The notes under the pieces: generated by a model
The model's database searches: none
The model's input: only the letters and a program-made list of their open reading frames with translations
Told to the model about the DNA's origin: nothing
Program-made: the position numbers and the translations under genes
Part shown: piece by piece, positions 1-11,063 of the stretch
How the letters are laid out: each line of letters opens with the position of its first letter
How positions within the stretch are numbered: the first letter of the stretch is position 1
DNA from: Lactarius indigo
Lineage: Eukaryota; Basidiomycota; Agaricomycetes; Russulales; Russulaceae
Length of the DNA: 64,000 nt
Direction: 5' to 3'
Assembly: GCA_025766275.1 (NCBI GenBank)
Contig: JAFKAC010000035.1
Location: forward strand, 310,001 to 374,000

Positions 1-151
1 CTTAAGTTTTTCGTCCAGGAATTCCTTAAGCTTGCCCTCTTCTTCCTGCGTTAGCAGGTATATTTTACAGTCTATTGTGGATGGTGTTCCTGGTTTGAAG
101 TCAATAGCGTGATCCCATGGTCTAGCAGGGGGGAAGCGTTGAGACGCTTCT
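1..151 (-). pseudogene. B1 pol fragment, start of reverse transcriptase
   Basis: On the minus strand this reads the conserved run before the RT palm (RPWDHAIDFKPGTPS, then an acidic stretch ending KEFLDEKLK), as in the pol of element C at residues 232-272. It stops at 151, where A1 is inserted, and resumes at 7963. Bases 147-151 (CTTCT) are the left copy of the A1 target duplication. Confidence 0.8.
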
Positions 152-659
152 TGTTACGGTACGGACTTAATGACTCATTACACACGACTCACGACCGGTT
201 ATGACTACGGTCCGGTATCAGTATTAGTCATGGACTCTTACTTCGCATCAGTCAGCATAGTAGTTCGCATGTGATTGTGACTCATGTATGACTCATTCCT
301 AGGATAGCTGTACTAGGGTTCGAGCTAGTTACGCTATTGGTTACCTACTATTTCAGCGGCGCTTTAAAGCCCGCGTGTATCTGTATAAGTAGTCGACTCG
401 GAAGACCAAGAGTCCCCATCTTGGTCTTCTTCAATCCATCCCTTGAATCATCTCTCGTCTGCCTTAGTTTCGGACTAAGTGCCCTTCCACTTATATCCAC
501 CAAGGGATACTCCTCTTTATCCTTTTGCTGCAGCGTGTGCCAAGTCGTGCCCCTGTTCAGCTTGTGTTGGGTTTACACGCAGTCCCCATTCACCTTCTTT
601 GCTAAGTCGACTACGCCTATTTCGAGTCCAAGTCGGACTAACGCCGGTGGAGCATAACA
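152..659 (+). repeat. A1 5' LTR
   Basis: The LTR starts TGTTACGGTAC and ends GCATAACA. A TATA box (TATAA, 384-388) precedes an inverted repeat: GAAGACCAAGA at 401-411 and TCTTGGTCTTC at 419-429. The probable transcription start is near 418, about 30 nt after the TATA box. From 418 to the gag start I find no ATG. Confidence 0.93.
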
Positions 660-672
660 TTAAGACCAAGAT
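418..672 (+). promoter_or_regulatory. A1 candidate self-priming pair (LTR 418-428 with PBS 662-672)
   Basis: The primer-binding site AAGACCAAGAT at 662-672, 2 nt inside the 5' LTR, is the exact reverse complement of ATCTTGGTCTT at 418-428. That segment lies where TATA spacing places the RNA 5' end. Tf1/sushi-group retrotransposons prime reverse transcription by folding the first 11 nt of the RNA onto the PBS. The length and position here match that model. The transcription start itself is inferred. Confidence 0.7.
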
Positions 673-680
673 CCTCAATC

Positions 681-2642
681 GTGGCGTACTCGACTAGAGA
701 CCAGTGGACGTCATTCCGTCCTTATCATATTGAAAGACGAGGAGATCGCAACGTACCCACAAGATTTCTAGAAGCAGCTCAGTGGAGAGAACGAGGAGAA
801 GACACTGGATACTTCGTAGAGTTTAACAACCCTAACCGTTTCCGACCTGTTGAGTTCAATTTCGAACACCTCTGTTGGACGGAAGTTACTTGGAATCCCA
901 TAGACCACCGCTGGGATATTGTACGACCAGCAGGAAGAAACTACAACTGCGATATCGACGCGCAAGAACTAAACAGCCGCGCAGATTACGGCCCTATTGA
1001 CGGCCAAGCACAAGAACACACCGACGAAGGGATCAGTGGAGAAGAAACCCCCGAAAGTCAATCACCAAGTAGGGGAACCACGCCAGCAGAAGACGCCAGC
1101 CTGGGAGCTATTGGCAAACGCATCATACAACAAACTGAGTCCCTTACTATTCACCAACCCGAACCAGAAGTAATCCACATTCACAGCCCAGCAGTCGCAA
1201 TGGCAACCGCCACTATTACACAAGAAGAAATACAACTCACCGAAAGAGACCAAATAGCCCTGGAAGAACAGAGACGCATCGCAGAAGAATCCCGAACCAA
1301 TCTAGCTCCTATCAATCCCTATACCGGCCATCGAATGACCGAAGATGACATAGCAATCCATTGAGCCATCGGACCTGACGTGGCCGACCCCCCTAGTGGA
1401 GGAGGTGGACCTCCTGGCGATCTGCCAGGGGGAGGAGGAAGACCTCCGTCAAGAGGACCCGGATTTGGAGGATTCCCAGGAGGGCTCCCAGGAGGACCAC
1501 CAGGGGGAGGACACCCCAGAGGGGGATTACCAGGTGCAGGTCCCGTCATTCCTCCAAGTAACAAATTAGCTGGCGAAGCACCCACAGTATTTGACGGAGA
1601 ACGTGCAAAAGTCGAAGCGTTTCTCACTCAGTGGCATGTCTATTGGGGCATGAATGCCGATGAAGGCATTATGGCGACACCATACCGACGTGCCTTACTT
1701 TTTCTGTCATATATCAAAGGCGTCAACGTCAGCGAATGGGTGTTAGCAATGCTCACCTGGCTTAACGGCCAGATACAAGCAGGAATACCCCGTACGAGTG
1801 AAGGACTATGGAACGAAGTCACGCGCAGCTTCATGCAGCGTTTCCGGAACACGATGGAGCAAGAGCAAGCTCAATATGAGCTTAAGAAAGGAATCAAAAT
1901 GATCGGGGGCAACTTAGATGAGTATTGTACTCAATTCGAACAGTTAATACACCGCGCTCAGTACAGACTCGACGATCTGCAAACGCTTGATTTATTTGCA
2001 AGTGGACTACCAAAGGACCTGTACGAAAAGGTCTACACCCTCGACAACCCTCGTAACTACCAAGAATGGAAAGAAGCGGCAACTACCCACCAACAACAAT
2101 ACCTCCACCTCAAAGCAGTGTTAAACAAAGGAGCTTCCCCCGGACAAGGACAAGGGCAAGGGCAGTCGCGCCAACAACGTCAGTGGTCGGGACCGCCAAG
2201 GAGTTCCTGGCAACCAAGAAATCTGCCCCGAGATCCTAACGCTATGGACACCTTGGCCGACCGAATTCAAGGGCGACTTGCAGGAGTGGAGGATATACTC
2301 ACTCCACGTCCCCCATACCGACCAAGAGGAGGATTCCTGCAGAGAGGGGGAGGACGTAATAACCAAAGGCCAGTCACATGTTACAACTGTGGAAAGGACG
2401 GACATATGGCCCGCAATTGCAGGCAACCGCGAGGGGGGTATCAACCCCAAGCATCGACCAGTCGGTATATTGACACCGACTACCATCAGCAAGAACCAGA
2501 GGCCACTATCAGGGCGGCTCAAGAAGCACCCCCTCAACAGTGCGCCAGTGACTGGCTTAATGGAGTAGCTGGAGAATCAGACGACGTAAAAGACATTATC
2601 CTCCAACAGCTGTGGAAAAAGGAGGGTTTTCAGGACGCCTGA
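681..2642 (+). pseudogene. A1 gag, one premature stop
   Basis: This is the structural Gag polyprotein, read in two blocks (681-1364 and 1380-2642, same frame) split by a TGA at 1362-1364. The equivalent in C is arginine, consistent with CGA to TGA. Features in order: a conserved N-terminal region (TRDQWTSFRPYHIERRGDR, WNPIDHRWDI), an acidic linker, a Gly/Pro-rich stretch at about 1385-1550, a retrotransposon-gag capsid domain (VFDGERAKVEAFLTQWHVYW onward), and one CCHC zinc knuckle (CYNCGKDGHMARNC). The first codon is GTG; the first in-frame ATG is codon 174. The 3' end overlaps pol by 31 nt in the -1 frame. Confidence 0.9.
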
Positions 2643-5600
2643 ACCCATCAGCCTGGGTGAGGGCAGTTAATTGTAACAGTGTAATCATGACTCGCTATCG
2701 TTCTATGAGAGTTCCAGTATTGATTCGCACCAGTTACGCAATGGCCGACATACGAGCATTAGTCGACTCAGGAGCAACTCACTGCTTCATGAAGCCTTCC
2801 TTTGCAAAAAGAATGGGACTCGGAACAAAATTACTTGACGTCCCAAAGAAGATATGGAACATTGACAACACGGAGAATAAATCGGGACGTATCACTCATT
2901 ATACCGACGTTGATGTTCAAACCAAAGGAATCCATAAGGAAATATGCTTCCTTATCACGGATATTGGAAACGAAGACATCGTGCTAGGATACCCCTGGCT
3001 TGCCATCTACGACCCACATATCAAATGGTCGCAGGCCGCTATTCACGAAGACATGCTTCCTATCATCATTTGTTCCACCAATCCTCACCTCCAAACGGCA
3101 ACAGCAGCCGCAGCAAACACAGTTCAAAACGACGAATATGAAGTGATACATTCCTGTGTTATTACAGACGAACAACGACAACAATTCGAAGAAGGATGCC
3201 GAATCAGGGCAACAGCTACTGATCTCGCCATTGCCACCCAGCAATACACTACCAAAGCTGAGTTACCACCCGAATACCATGAATTTGAACGCCTCTTCAG
3301 TGAAGAAGCATCGGACAGGTTCCCGCCAAGCAGGCCTTGGGATCATGCTATCGAATTCAAACCAGGGACAGCCGACGCAATCGATTGCAAAATATACCCT
3401 ATGATGCAAGAAGAAGATAAGAAACTACGCGAGTGGATCGATGAACAACTCAAAAAGGGGTATATACGACCGTCTAAATCCCCATACGCCTCATCCTTCT
3501 TCTTCATTAAGAAGAAAGATGGAAAATTACGACCTGTCCAAGACTATCGAAAAATCAACGCTGTTACCATCCGCAACCAATACCCGCTCCCTCTTATCTC
3601 CGATCTCATTACTGATCTTAGCAACACTCACATCTACACCAAACTCGATGTTAGATGGGGGTATAACAATGTACGTATTAAAGAGGGAGACGAAGAGAAA
3701 GCGGCGTTCAAGACACGTTATGGATTGTTTGAACCAACGGTGATGTTTTTCGGCCTTACCAACTCCCCAGCAACATTCCAGACTATGATGAATTTCATAT
3801 TCAGGGATATTATAGCTAAGCATGAAGCCCGCGGAACGGTAATTCGGGTTTACATGGATGACATTGGTATTGCAACGGGACTCAACCACTCCCTCCAAGA
3901 CCACGTTGAAGCAGTCAAAGACGTTCTCCGCGTATCCGTGCAACACGACCTCTACTACAAGCTCGAAAAATGCCTCTTCCACTCCCCACGTATGGATTAC
4001 CTGGGGGTAATCCTTGAAAGGGGGGTGACACGCATGGACCCTGTCAAAATTTCTGGTATTAAAGATTGGCCAACGCCAACCAAGGTTAAGGACGTCCGCT
4101 CTTTCCTTGGTTTTTGCAATTTTTACCGTCCTTTTATATGAGGTTTCGCAACCAAGGCACAACCCCTCAACAAACTTACCCGCAAGAACACTGAATGGCG
4201 CTGGGGAACTGAGGAAGAAAAGGCATTCCAAGACCTTAAAACCCTCATCACTAGCGAGCCCGTCCTCGCACACCCAGACCTCACTCAACAATTTGAGTTA
4301 GAAGTCGACGCGTCAGGTTTTGCAACCGGGGCAGTCCTTCTTCAGCGCAAAACAGACGGCAAACGACATCCCATCGGCTACTACTCATCCACCCTCAATG
4401 AGGCCGAACGAAACTACGACATTTACGACCTTGAACTTCTAGCAATTGTCAAAGCTTTCCGTCATTGGAGACCCCTCTTAGCAGGCTCGCCCCATAAGAT
4501 CAAAGTGTTTTCTGACCACCTCAACCTACAATACTGGAAATCGCCGCAAAAGATCAGTAGGTGTGTGGCCAGGGAAGTACTCGAGCTCTCCGAATACGAC
4601 TTTGAGATCCACCACATCAAAGGCACTTCCAATGGGCGCGCTGATGCGTTATCGTGAAGACCGGACTATGATCAAGGAGAGAACGACAACGAAGGAGTAA
4701 CAGTACTACCAGAAAGTGTCTTCATACGCGCCATCACACTGGACGAACCACGACACCCCCACTGGAGACCAGAAATCCTACCAGCGGAGATGACACCGGA
4801 GCACCCGGTTTACGAACAAGACTTAGCTAAGTTAACGCCTTGGGTCAACGCCCACAAGCTAAAAAACATTGAAGGAACATGGTATAAAGACGGACGCCGA
4901 GTGGTCACTGGCGGCATCCATGACAAACGCACTATCGTCGCTGCTCACCATGACTCTCCTGTCTACGGCCATCCTGGTATCAAATGTACTCTCCAGCTCA
5001 CCAAACGGCATTACTGGTGGCCGCAGATGAAAAACGACGTCACAGACTACATCAAAGGTTGCGCAGAGTGCCAGCAACACAAAGTCAACCTCTGACCAAT
5101 CAAAGCACCCCTACAACCCATCTATCCCAAACCGGAGGCCCTGCCATTCGAAACCATTGCAGTGGACTTTATTACCAAACTCCCTGTCTCTCACGGTTAC
5201 GATTCTATTCTAATGGTGACAGATCATGATTGTACGAAAGCTGCTATTTTTATCCCTTGTAATGAAGAGATAACGGCCGAAGGAACGGCTGCCCTGTACG
5301 TCTCTCATGTTTTCCCACGATTCGGGCTCCCCTCGCGCGTTATCAGTGACCAAGACCCTCGCTTCGCATCCAAGTTCATGCGAGAGATATGTAAAATCCT
5401 TGGCATCAGCCAAAATATCTCAACCGCCTATCACCCCAGAACCGACGGCCAATCAGAACGAACAAATCAATGGCTGGAACAATACCTCCGCTTCTGGGTA
5501 AATGAACGACAAGATGACTGGGTTCATTATCTGCCTATGGCGGAATTCACGCATAACAACTGGCCCAACGAAACCACGCGGGAGTCCCCCTTCTTTCTCT

Positions 5601-7417
5601 TATCAGGGTTCAACCCTCGCGCTGATTGGACCGACAGGCCTTCACCTATCCCACAAGTGTCATTACGGCTGGACCAGTTCAAACAGGCGCGACAGCGTGC
5701 CTTCTCCTGTATGACTCGGGCACAGAAGTCATGGATCAAGCATAAAGATACGCCCAAGTTCAAAGAAGGAGACCTCGTGTGGCTTGAAGGGCGCCACTTA
5801 CGCACACACCAGCCAACCGCAAAACTCGCTGCCAAACGACATGGACCGTTCAAGGTCATCCAGGTGATGTCCCCTGTCAATTATCGTCTTGAACTTCCCA
5901 CGCAGTGGAGCATCCATGATGTCTTCCACATAGATCTTCTCACGCCTTATCACGAAACACCCACGCACAGACCAAACTATCAGCGCCCACCGCCTGATTT
6001 GGTTGATAATGAAGAAGAATACGAAGTTGAGAAGATTCTGGACTCCCGGCGATTTGGCAGAAGACGTCGGCTCCAATACCTCGTGAAATGGAAGGGATAC
6101 CCAGACTCCGATAACCAATGGATAGATAAGGATGACGTATTCGCCGATGAAGCCGTTCGGGAATTTAAACATTCCAACCCCGACAGAGAAACGCATATAA
6201 GGATGGCATCTCATCGTGTTAAGTCCCCATCATCCACTCCTCTCATGTCCACCACTCAACGCAATGACCAGCTCACACTCCTCTCCACTCTCGTCAACGA
6301 TTCCTCAGCCACGCTTGTCAACTCCGACCCCTCCAACAACGCCACAACCGATGGAGCTTCTACCAGAGGCAGTACCTCCATGCAGCATGAGGAAGATGGC
6401 CCTATCACTAGTGAAGAATTGCACCAGACATTGCAACGATTCCCTATGCCCATACAGGGAACTCTCAACGACGATCCAACAGCAACTCAACCAGCACCTC
6501 CGCCAATGTACGCCCTTACAAACCCCAACACCGGTGAGCCTGAAGTCTTCCTCACAGAAGACGAGCTCTTTCGGCTTCAAGCAGCTGTCCCGCGCGGTGA
6601 AACCGCCCAACGCCATGCAGAAATACGAACAAGAATGGAAGGAGACGGCGGTGCGGTGGCAGCGGGAGCAACTGCATATTGCTGCCTGCCGACGCCGAAT
6701 GATGAAGGAACAGAGGGAGTATTGGACGAAGATGAGGATGAAGACGAGCTTAGAGACCATTACCCCATCAGGCACGCATTCCTTAACCATGAATTCTACG
6801 CTGAAGATCCAGCCACCACTCCCTACCTCGTCGACACAGTGGGGGGGCCTTTACACCGAGGACAAGTCACCATGGCACAAGCAGCTCGTTATACACCAAT
6901 GGGCGAACAAGACCCAGCAACCAGGGCCGTTGTCCCTGAAGGGTTCCAGATCAATCGAGGACCCGATTACATTCCGTTCCCAATCAAGCTCCCCAACGGA
7001 CCGACGGTACAAGCATCCCACGTGCAAGTTATCCGTGGAGGAGACCCCTTCGTACTCGGACTAGCTCCGGGGTCTGGTTTCCTTTATGGTAAACCTCTCT
7101 ACGCCACTCCTCACCTCCCAAAGAACAACCGGGCCTTTATCCCACACGAGGAGTATTTCATGCTCCGCGATCGACACCCCACAGACCTGCTGCTCATGCG
7201 CATTGGGGACGTCACCCTTACTCAAGAGCTGTGTCAGTTCCGGCAGTTCGCCTTCGCCGAAGACCAACTGGAGAGACGGATTCAGCAGTTGCAGATGGAG
7301 AAGGAGATGATGACTGTGGACAAAAAGGACAGTCTTTATTGGTTGGAGCGTGCTAACATATTGGCAAGAATGGAGGATGAAGCAGAACAGATGAGGCAGG
7401 AATCGGTAGTGGATTAG
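2612..7417 (+). pseudogene. A1 pol (PR-RT-RH-IN-chromodomain), three premature stops
   Basis: This Pol polyprotein is in the -1 frame relative to gag, with no ATG at its 5' end. Domains in order: aspartic protease (DSGATHCF), RT with YMDD, RNase H (EVDASGFATGAVL), integrase zinc finger (HH...CAECQQHK), integrase core (VDFITK, SDQDPRF, ERTNQW), GPF motif, chromodomain (EEEYEVEKILDSRRFGRRRR to WIDKDDVF), then about 400 residues ending in a charged, probably coiled-coil tail (EDQLERRIQQLQMEKEMM). Stops at 4139-4141, 4655-4657 and 5093-5095 are all TGA where element C has arginine. Apart from these the frame is open to 7417. Confidence 0.92.
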
Positions 7418-7435
7418 TGAGGTGGGCCTCACTCC

Positions 7436-7449
7436 TGAAAAGGGGGTGA
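7436..7449 (+). promoter_or_regulatory. A1 polypurine tract
   Basis: The run TGAAAAGGGGGTGA directly abuts the 3' LTR and would prime plus-strand DNA synthesis. Element C has the same run next to its 3' LTR. Confidence 0.85.
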
Positions 7450-7957
7450 TGTTACGGTACAGACTTAATGACTCATTACACACGACTCACGACCGGTTAT
7501 GACTACGGTCCGGTATCAGTATTAGTCATGGACTCTTACTTCGCATCAGTCAGCATAGTAGTTCGCATGTGATTGTGACTCATGTATGACTCATTCCTAG
7601 GATAGCTGTACTAGGGTTCGAGCTAGTTACACTATTGGTTACCTACTATTCCAGCAGCACTTTAAAGCCCGTGTGTATCTGTATAAGTAGTCGACTCGGA
7701 AGACCAAGAGTCCCCATCTTGGTCTTCTTCAATCCATCCCTTGAATCATCTCTCGTCTGCCTTAGTTTCGGACTAAGTGCCCTTCCACTTATATCCACCA
7801 AGGGATACTCCTCTTTATCCTTTTGCTGCAGCGTGTGCCAAGTCGTGCCCCTGTTCAGCTTGTGTTGGGTTTACACGCAGTCCCCATTCACCTTCTTCGC
7901 TAAGTCGACTACACCTATTTCGAGTCCAAGTCAGACTAACGCCGGTGGAGCGTAACA
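7450..7957 (+). repeat. A1 3' LTR
   Basis: This LTR is 508 bp, collinear with the 5' LTR and followed by CTTCT (7958-7962). Differences from the 5' LTR include CG to CA in ACGGTACGG/ACGGTACAG, TACGCTA/TACACTA and AGTCGGAC/AGTCAGAC, and the reverse case GCATAACA/GCGTAACA. Confidence 0.93.
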
Positions 7958-7962
7958 CTTCT

Positions 7963-9300
7963 TCACTGAAAAGCTTCTGAAATGCTTGGTAAACTGCTGG
8001 TAGTTCCACAGGTGTTTCTTCCCCCTTTGCCTGAATTGCTAGTTTGGTGGACGTGGTGGTGCGTGTAGTGGTATGACTTATCGCGTACAACTAGACCAAG
8101 GTGAAGGTAAGTGAACTGAACTGGTATACACCCAAGCCTAGTGCGGAGACAAGTCACGCGCCGAACGTACAGTCACAACGGAGAGTATGCACACTTGAGG
8201 TCTTTATACAAGACCAAAGGCAAGGTGATCACGCTGTGGCACGCTGAGTGGAGAACCAAGAGGACAAGTTAACATTGGAGAGGTAAGGGAAGTACAAGGG
8301 AAATACATACCTGAGTGGAGAACCAAGAGGACAAGTTGGTTCCACTCAGGACATTACATGAGGGTTTATATACATTGCTGCGGCTGAGTTCGAATTACTA
8401 CTAAACCTTATTACTAAAGGTACGTGTAATAGTAATGAGTCAGATGCTGACGTGTCGTGTCTAATAATAGCCTTATCTATTGTGCTGACTGATGCACAGT
8501 CATTAAGGCTGACAGAACAGTGACGTGTCCTTATCTATGAGTCACAACCCTATAACAACGTAGTCTAGAACTATCTAGAATGTTCCCTGCTTATCGTCCA
8601 ATGAGAAACTATTGTACTAATGAGGACAGTGACCTAAAGAGGTAACATCCAATAAGGAAGTTACTATCCCAGGGTCACATGTTTGTGGGTGCACATGTTG
8701 GCATCACGTGACTAACCATCTTATCATATCTAATGATAAGGACTTTGGACGTTTTGACACAACGTTGGAGACTCGTATCTTTACCAAATAAATCCATAAA
8801 AATATGGAAAAATAAGGCAAAAATGGAGTGTCTGTGACAGCGCACAGATATATGTCTTTGTGATCCAGGTCTGCGATTATGTCTTCCTTCTGGTCATTAG
8901 TGAGGGCAGCGGCAATGATGGTGTGATGATGGAGACTGTCCTGCGTGCTAATCACCACGGGCATGATTTCCTCATGTATCACCATGTCCCGCCAATTGAT
9001 GGTTGGCTCGTAGGTTGCCAACCATGGATATCCTAGTACCACTTCTTCGGTCCCGAGATCCGTTATCAAAAATCGCATGACCCTGTGATACCCTTTGGCA
9101 TATACATCGAGATTGGTGAAGCGAGTGATGGACCCAGCTTTATTTTCTGTCTGGTCAATGTTCCAGATCTTTCATGGCTGGGCCATTGCTTGGGTGCCAA
9201 TACCCATTTTCTTTATGAAACTTGGGTGTATGAAATTGTCGGTGGCTCCTGAGTCCACCAGTGCTCTTATGTTGGCCATTCAGTAATTCATACGTATTGA
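7963..9300 (-). pseudogene. B1 pol 5' part (protease and linker), split by a solo LTR
   Basis: The pieces 7963-8063 and 8840-9300 read on the minus strand as the start of pol: GYPWLATYEPTINWRDMVIH (protease region) then STKLAIQAK and LPAVYQAFQKLF. They match B2 at 60480-60994. The 776-bp insertion 8064-8839 separates them. At 9275-9283 the reading frame is damaged near the protease start. Confidence 0.8.
8064..8839 (-). mobile_element. Solo LTR (or similar insertion) in B1
   Basis: These 776 bp interrupt B1 pol exactly where B2 is continuous. On the minus strand the segment starts TGTCACAGAC, ends CACTACA and carries a TATA-like run (ATGTATATAAACC). It contains two copies of a segment around GTGGAGAACCAAGAGGACAA. 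I could not find a clean 5-bp target duplication (GTGCG versus GCGCA), so boundaries may be off by a few bases. Confidence 0.6.
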
Positions 9301-9869
9301 GACTGGAATTCGAAGAGAACGAAAGCGTGTCATGATTACAGAATTACAATTTAAAGCCCTCACCCAGGTCAATGGGTTCAGGCGCTCCGAAAACCCTCTT
9401 TTCCCCACAAGTCTTGTAATATTAGATCTTTTACTTCATCCGGGGCATTGGCTACTCCGGTGAGCCACTCCTTTGCCCGTTCTTCGGCGGTTTTGCTTGT
9501 TGAGGCGGCCTGTATTTGGGCTGGTGGCGTTTCTTGTGCGTAGTAGTCTGTTTCAGTCATTCGGACAGTGGAAGGTCCAGGGTTCTGTGGCTGCCACTGT
9601 CGCGGTTGTCTAGGATGGGGACAGTTTTGTGAGAGGTGGCCAGGTGCATTACAGTTATAGCACAACACCATCCTTAGGTCTTGTCGGAGCCCCCCTCAAC
9701 CTCGACCTCGCACCCCAGGTCCTCCTCTTGGTGGAAAGGGGGGTAAGGTCATGTACGGCGGTTTGCTGTAGTTGATTTCTTCCAATCCTGCCAATCTGGC
9801 CTTGGTTCGATCGGCGGACGTATCCATTGCCCATGGGTTTGCGAGATTCTAGGGAACGGTCCACCCAGC

Positions 9870-10484
9870 TGATGAACAGCACAGATGAACAGCATACTCA
9901 CAGTGGACTGAAGACTGTGGTGAGATAAACTGAGCAGCTGGAAAGCAGCAGAGGGAGATCTTGCAAGAGGAAGCAAAGAGGTGTTCTGGCACACAAGCAG
10001 TGAGAACTGATATTGTTACATTGGAGAGAAGGGAGCTTACCTGGCACACAAGCAGTGAGAACTGATGTGGACCAGGAGCGTACATGGTACTCTACTTATA
10101 CACTTTCTGGTAGTGACACTGTACAAGGGATGTAACACTAAGTCACGCAGTACAAGGAAGTATTGTTCTACAAACGGACAAAGGAGTGGACGTTCTGAGA
10201 ACAAGGAGAGAAAGAATAAGGAGAGTCCAGAAGCAAATGATATCATAGTGACATCATAATAAAGATAAAGCTAAGTACGGAACAAAGGAAAGTACAAAGG
10301 CGCAGAGTCCGGATGCATGATGTCATAGAACTACAGTGATGTCATAGATGACGCAATGGTAAGTCCAGATTGTACAGATCAATCAGTATCTAATCTACAA
10401 GTCCTGTATATCTAATCTAAAGCAGTCCATGCTGCAAGTCCGGTCCGTACGAGCCGCTAAGTGCGCAAGGGTCACTTATCAACA
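9870..10484 (-). mobile_element. Solo LTR, family X copy 1
   Basis: The 615-bp LTR (plus strand TGATGAACAG to TTATCAACA) is flanked by CCAGC at 9865-9869 and 10485-10489. On the minus strand it has a TATA box (GTGTATAAGTAG). It is the same family as 42806-43430. No internal region is present, so it is the product of LTR-LTR recombination. Confidence 0.9.
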
Positions 10485-10528
10485 CCAGCATTGCCTGTTT
10501 TCTTCAGCTTATTGTCTTTATATTCATC

Positions 10529-11063
10529 TGTTGAGACACGACTGTTAAAGTCACATGTCTCGTGGGATCTGATTGAGTCAGCCCACATACTATATACGGT
10601 ATCTGTCCCTTATGGACTTATGGACACTCCGGACTCATACGGACCGCTTTTGTTTATCTTTATTGTTAGATCCATATATGGTTCTTATTGTTCTTTCTAT
10701 TGTTAAGATACCGGTATTGTCTACTTTAGGCAGCTATTGTTCTCAGCCATCCAATGGCGTTTCTCCCTCTGGCGCACAGACCACCTCTATTGTGTTTGGG
10801 TCACCAGTGCACACAGACCATTATTATCTAAGCGTCCTGTATATAAGGACTGCTGTTTTCGCCTTCACACTTCAGAGTTCCCTTCACCTCTGAAGTGTAA
10901 GTCCTATCTCTTTACTTCTCTTTTACCTTTGCTCATAGATGTTTCTTTATAGTAACTTGTCTACTAGGTATGCAGTTGTAATAGAGTTCCCTTCACCTCT
11001 GAAGTTAACTTGTCTACTAGCTGTTCAAGCTTATCTCTTGCTTGTTAGTTCTGCACTTCAACA
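10529..11063 (+). mobile_element. Solo LTR, family Y
   Basis: The 535-bp LTR runs from TGTTGAGACA to CACTTCAACA and is flanked by TCATC at 10524-10528 and 11064-11068. It has a TATA box (TGTATATAAGG near 10838) and two copies of GTTCCCTTCACCTCTGAAGT. It lies 44 bp from the preceding solo LTR, inside B1 gag. Confidence 0.88.

Larger units (their letters stand above)
152..7957 (+). mobile_element. Ty3/gypsy chromovirus A1, full length, inactivated
   Basis: This is a complete LTR retrotransposon with 508-bp LTRs at 152-659 and 7450-7957, each starting TG and ending CA. It is flanked by the 5-bp duplication CTTCT (147-151 and 7958-7962). Order: LTR, primer-binding site, gag, protease, RT, RNase H, integrase, chromodomain, C-terminal extension, polypurine tract, LTR. 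It is nested in B1. By eye the LTRs differ at about ten positions, all transitions and nearly all at CG dinucleotides. Gag has one premature stop and pol three. Each is TGA where related copies have CGA or an arginine, so it is probably a fairly recent copy disabled by cytosine deamination. Confidence 0.95.

Noticed and set aside
6216..7064. 282-codon plus-strand open frame
   Set aside because: It is a shadow of the A1 pol extension in another frame, with no counterpart at the protein level in C.
8064..8839. Clean 5-bp target duplication for this insertion
   Set aside because: Candidate flanks GTGCG and GCGCA do not match, so borders were left approximate.
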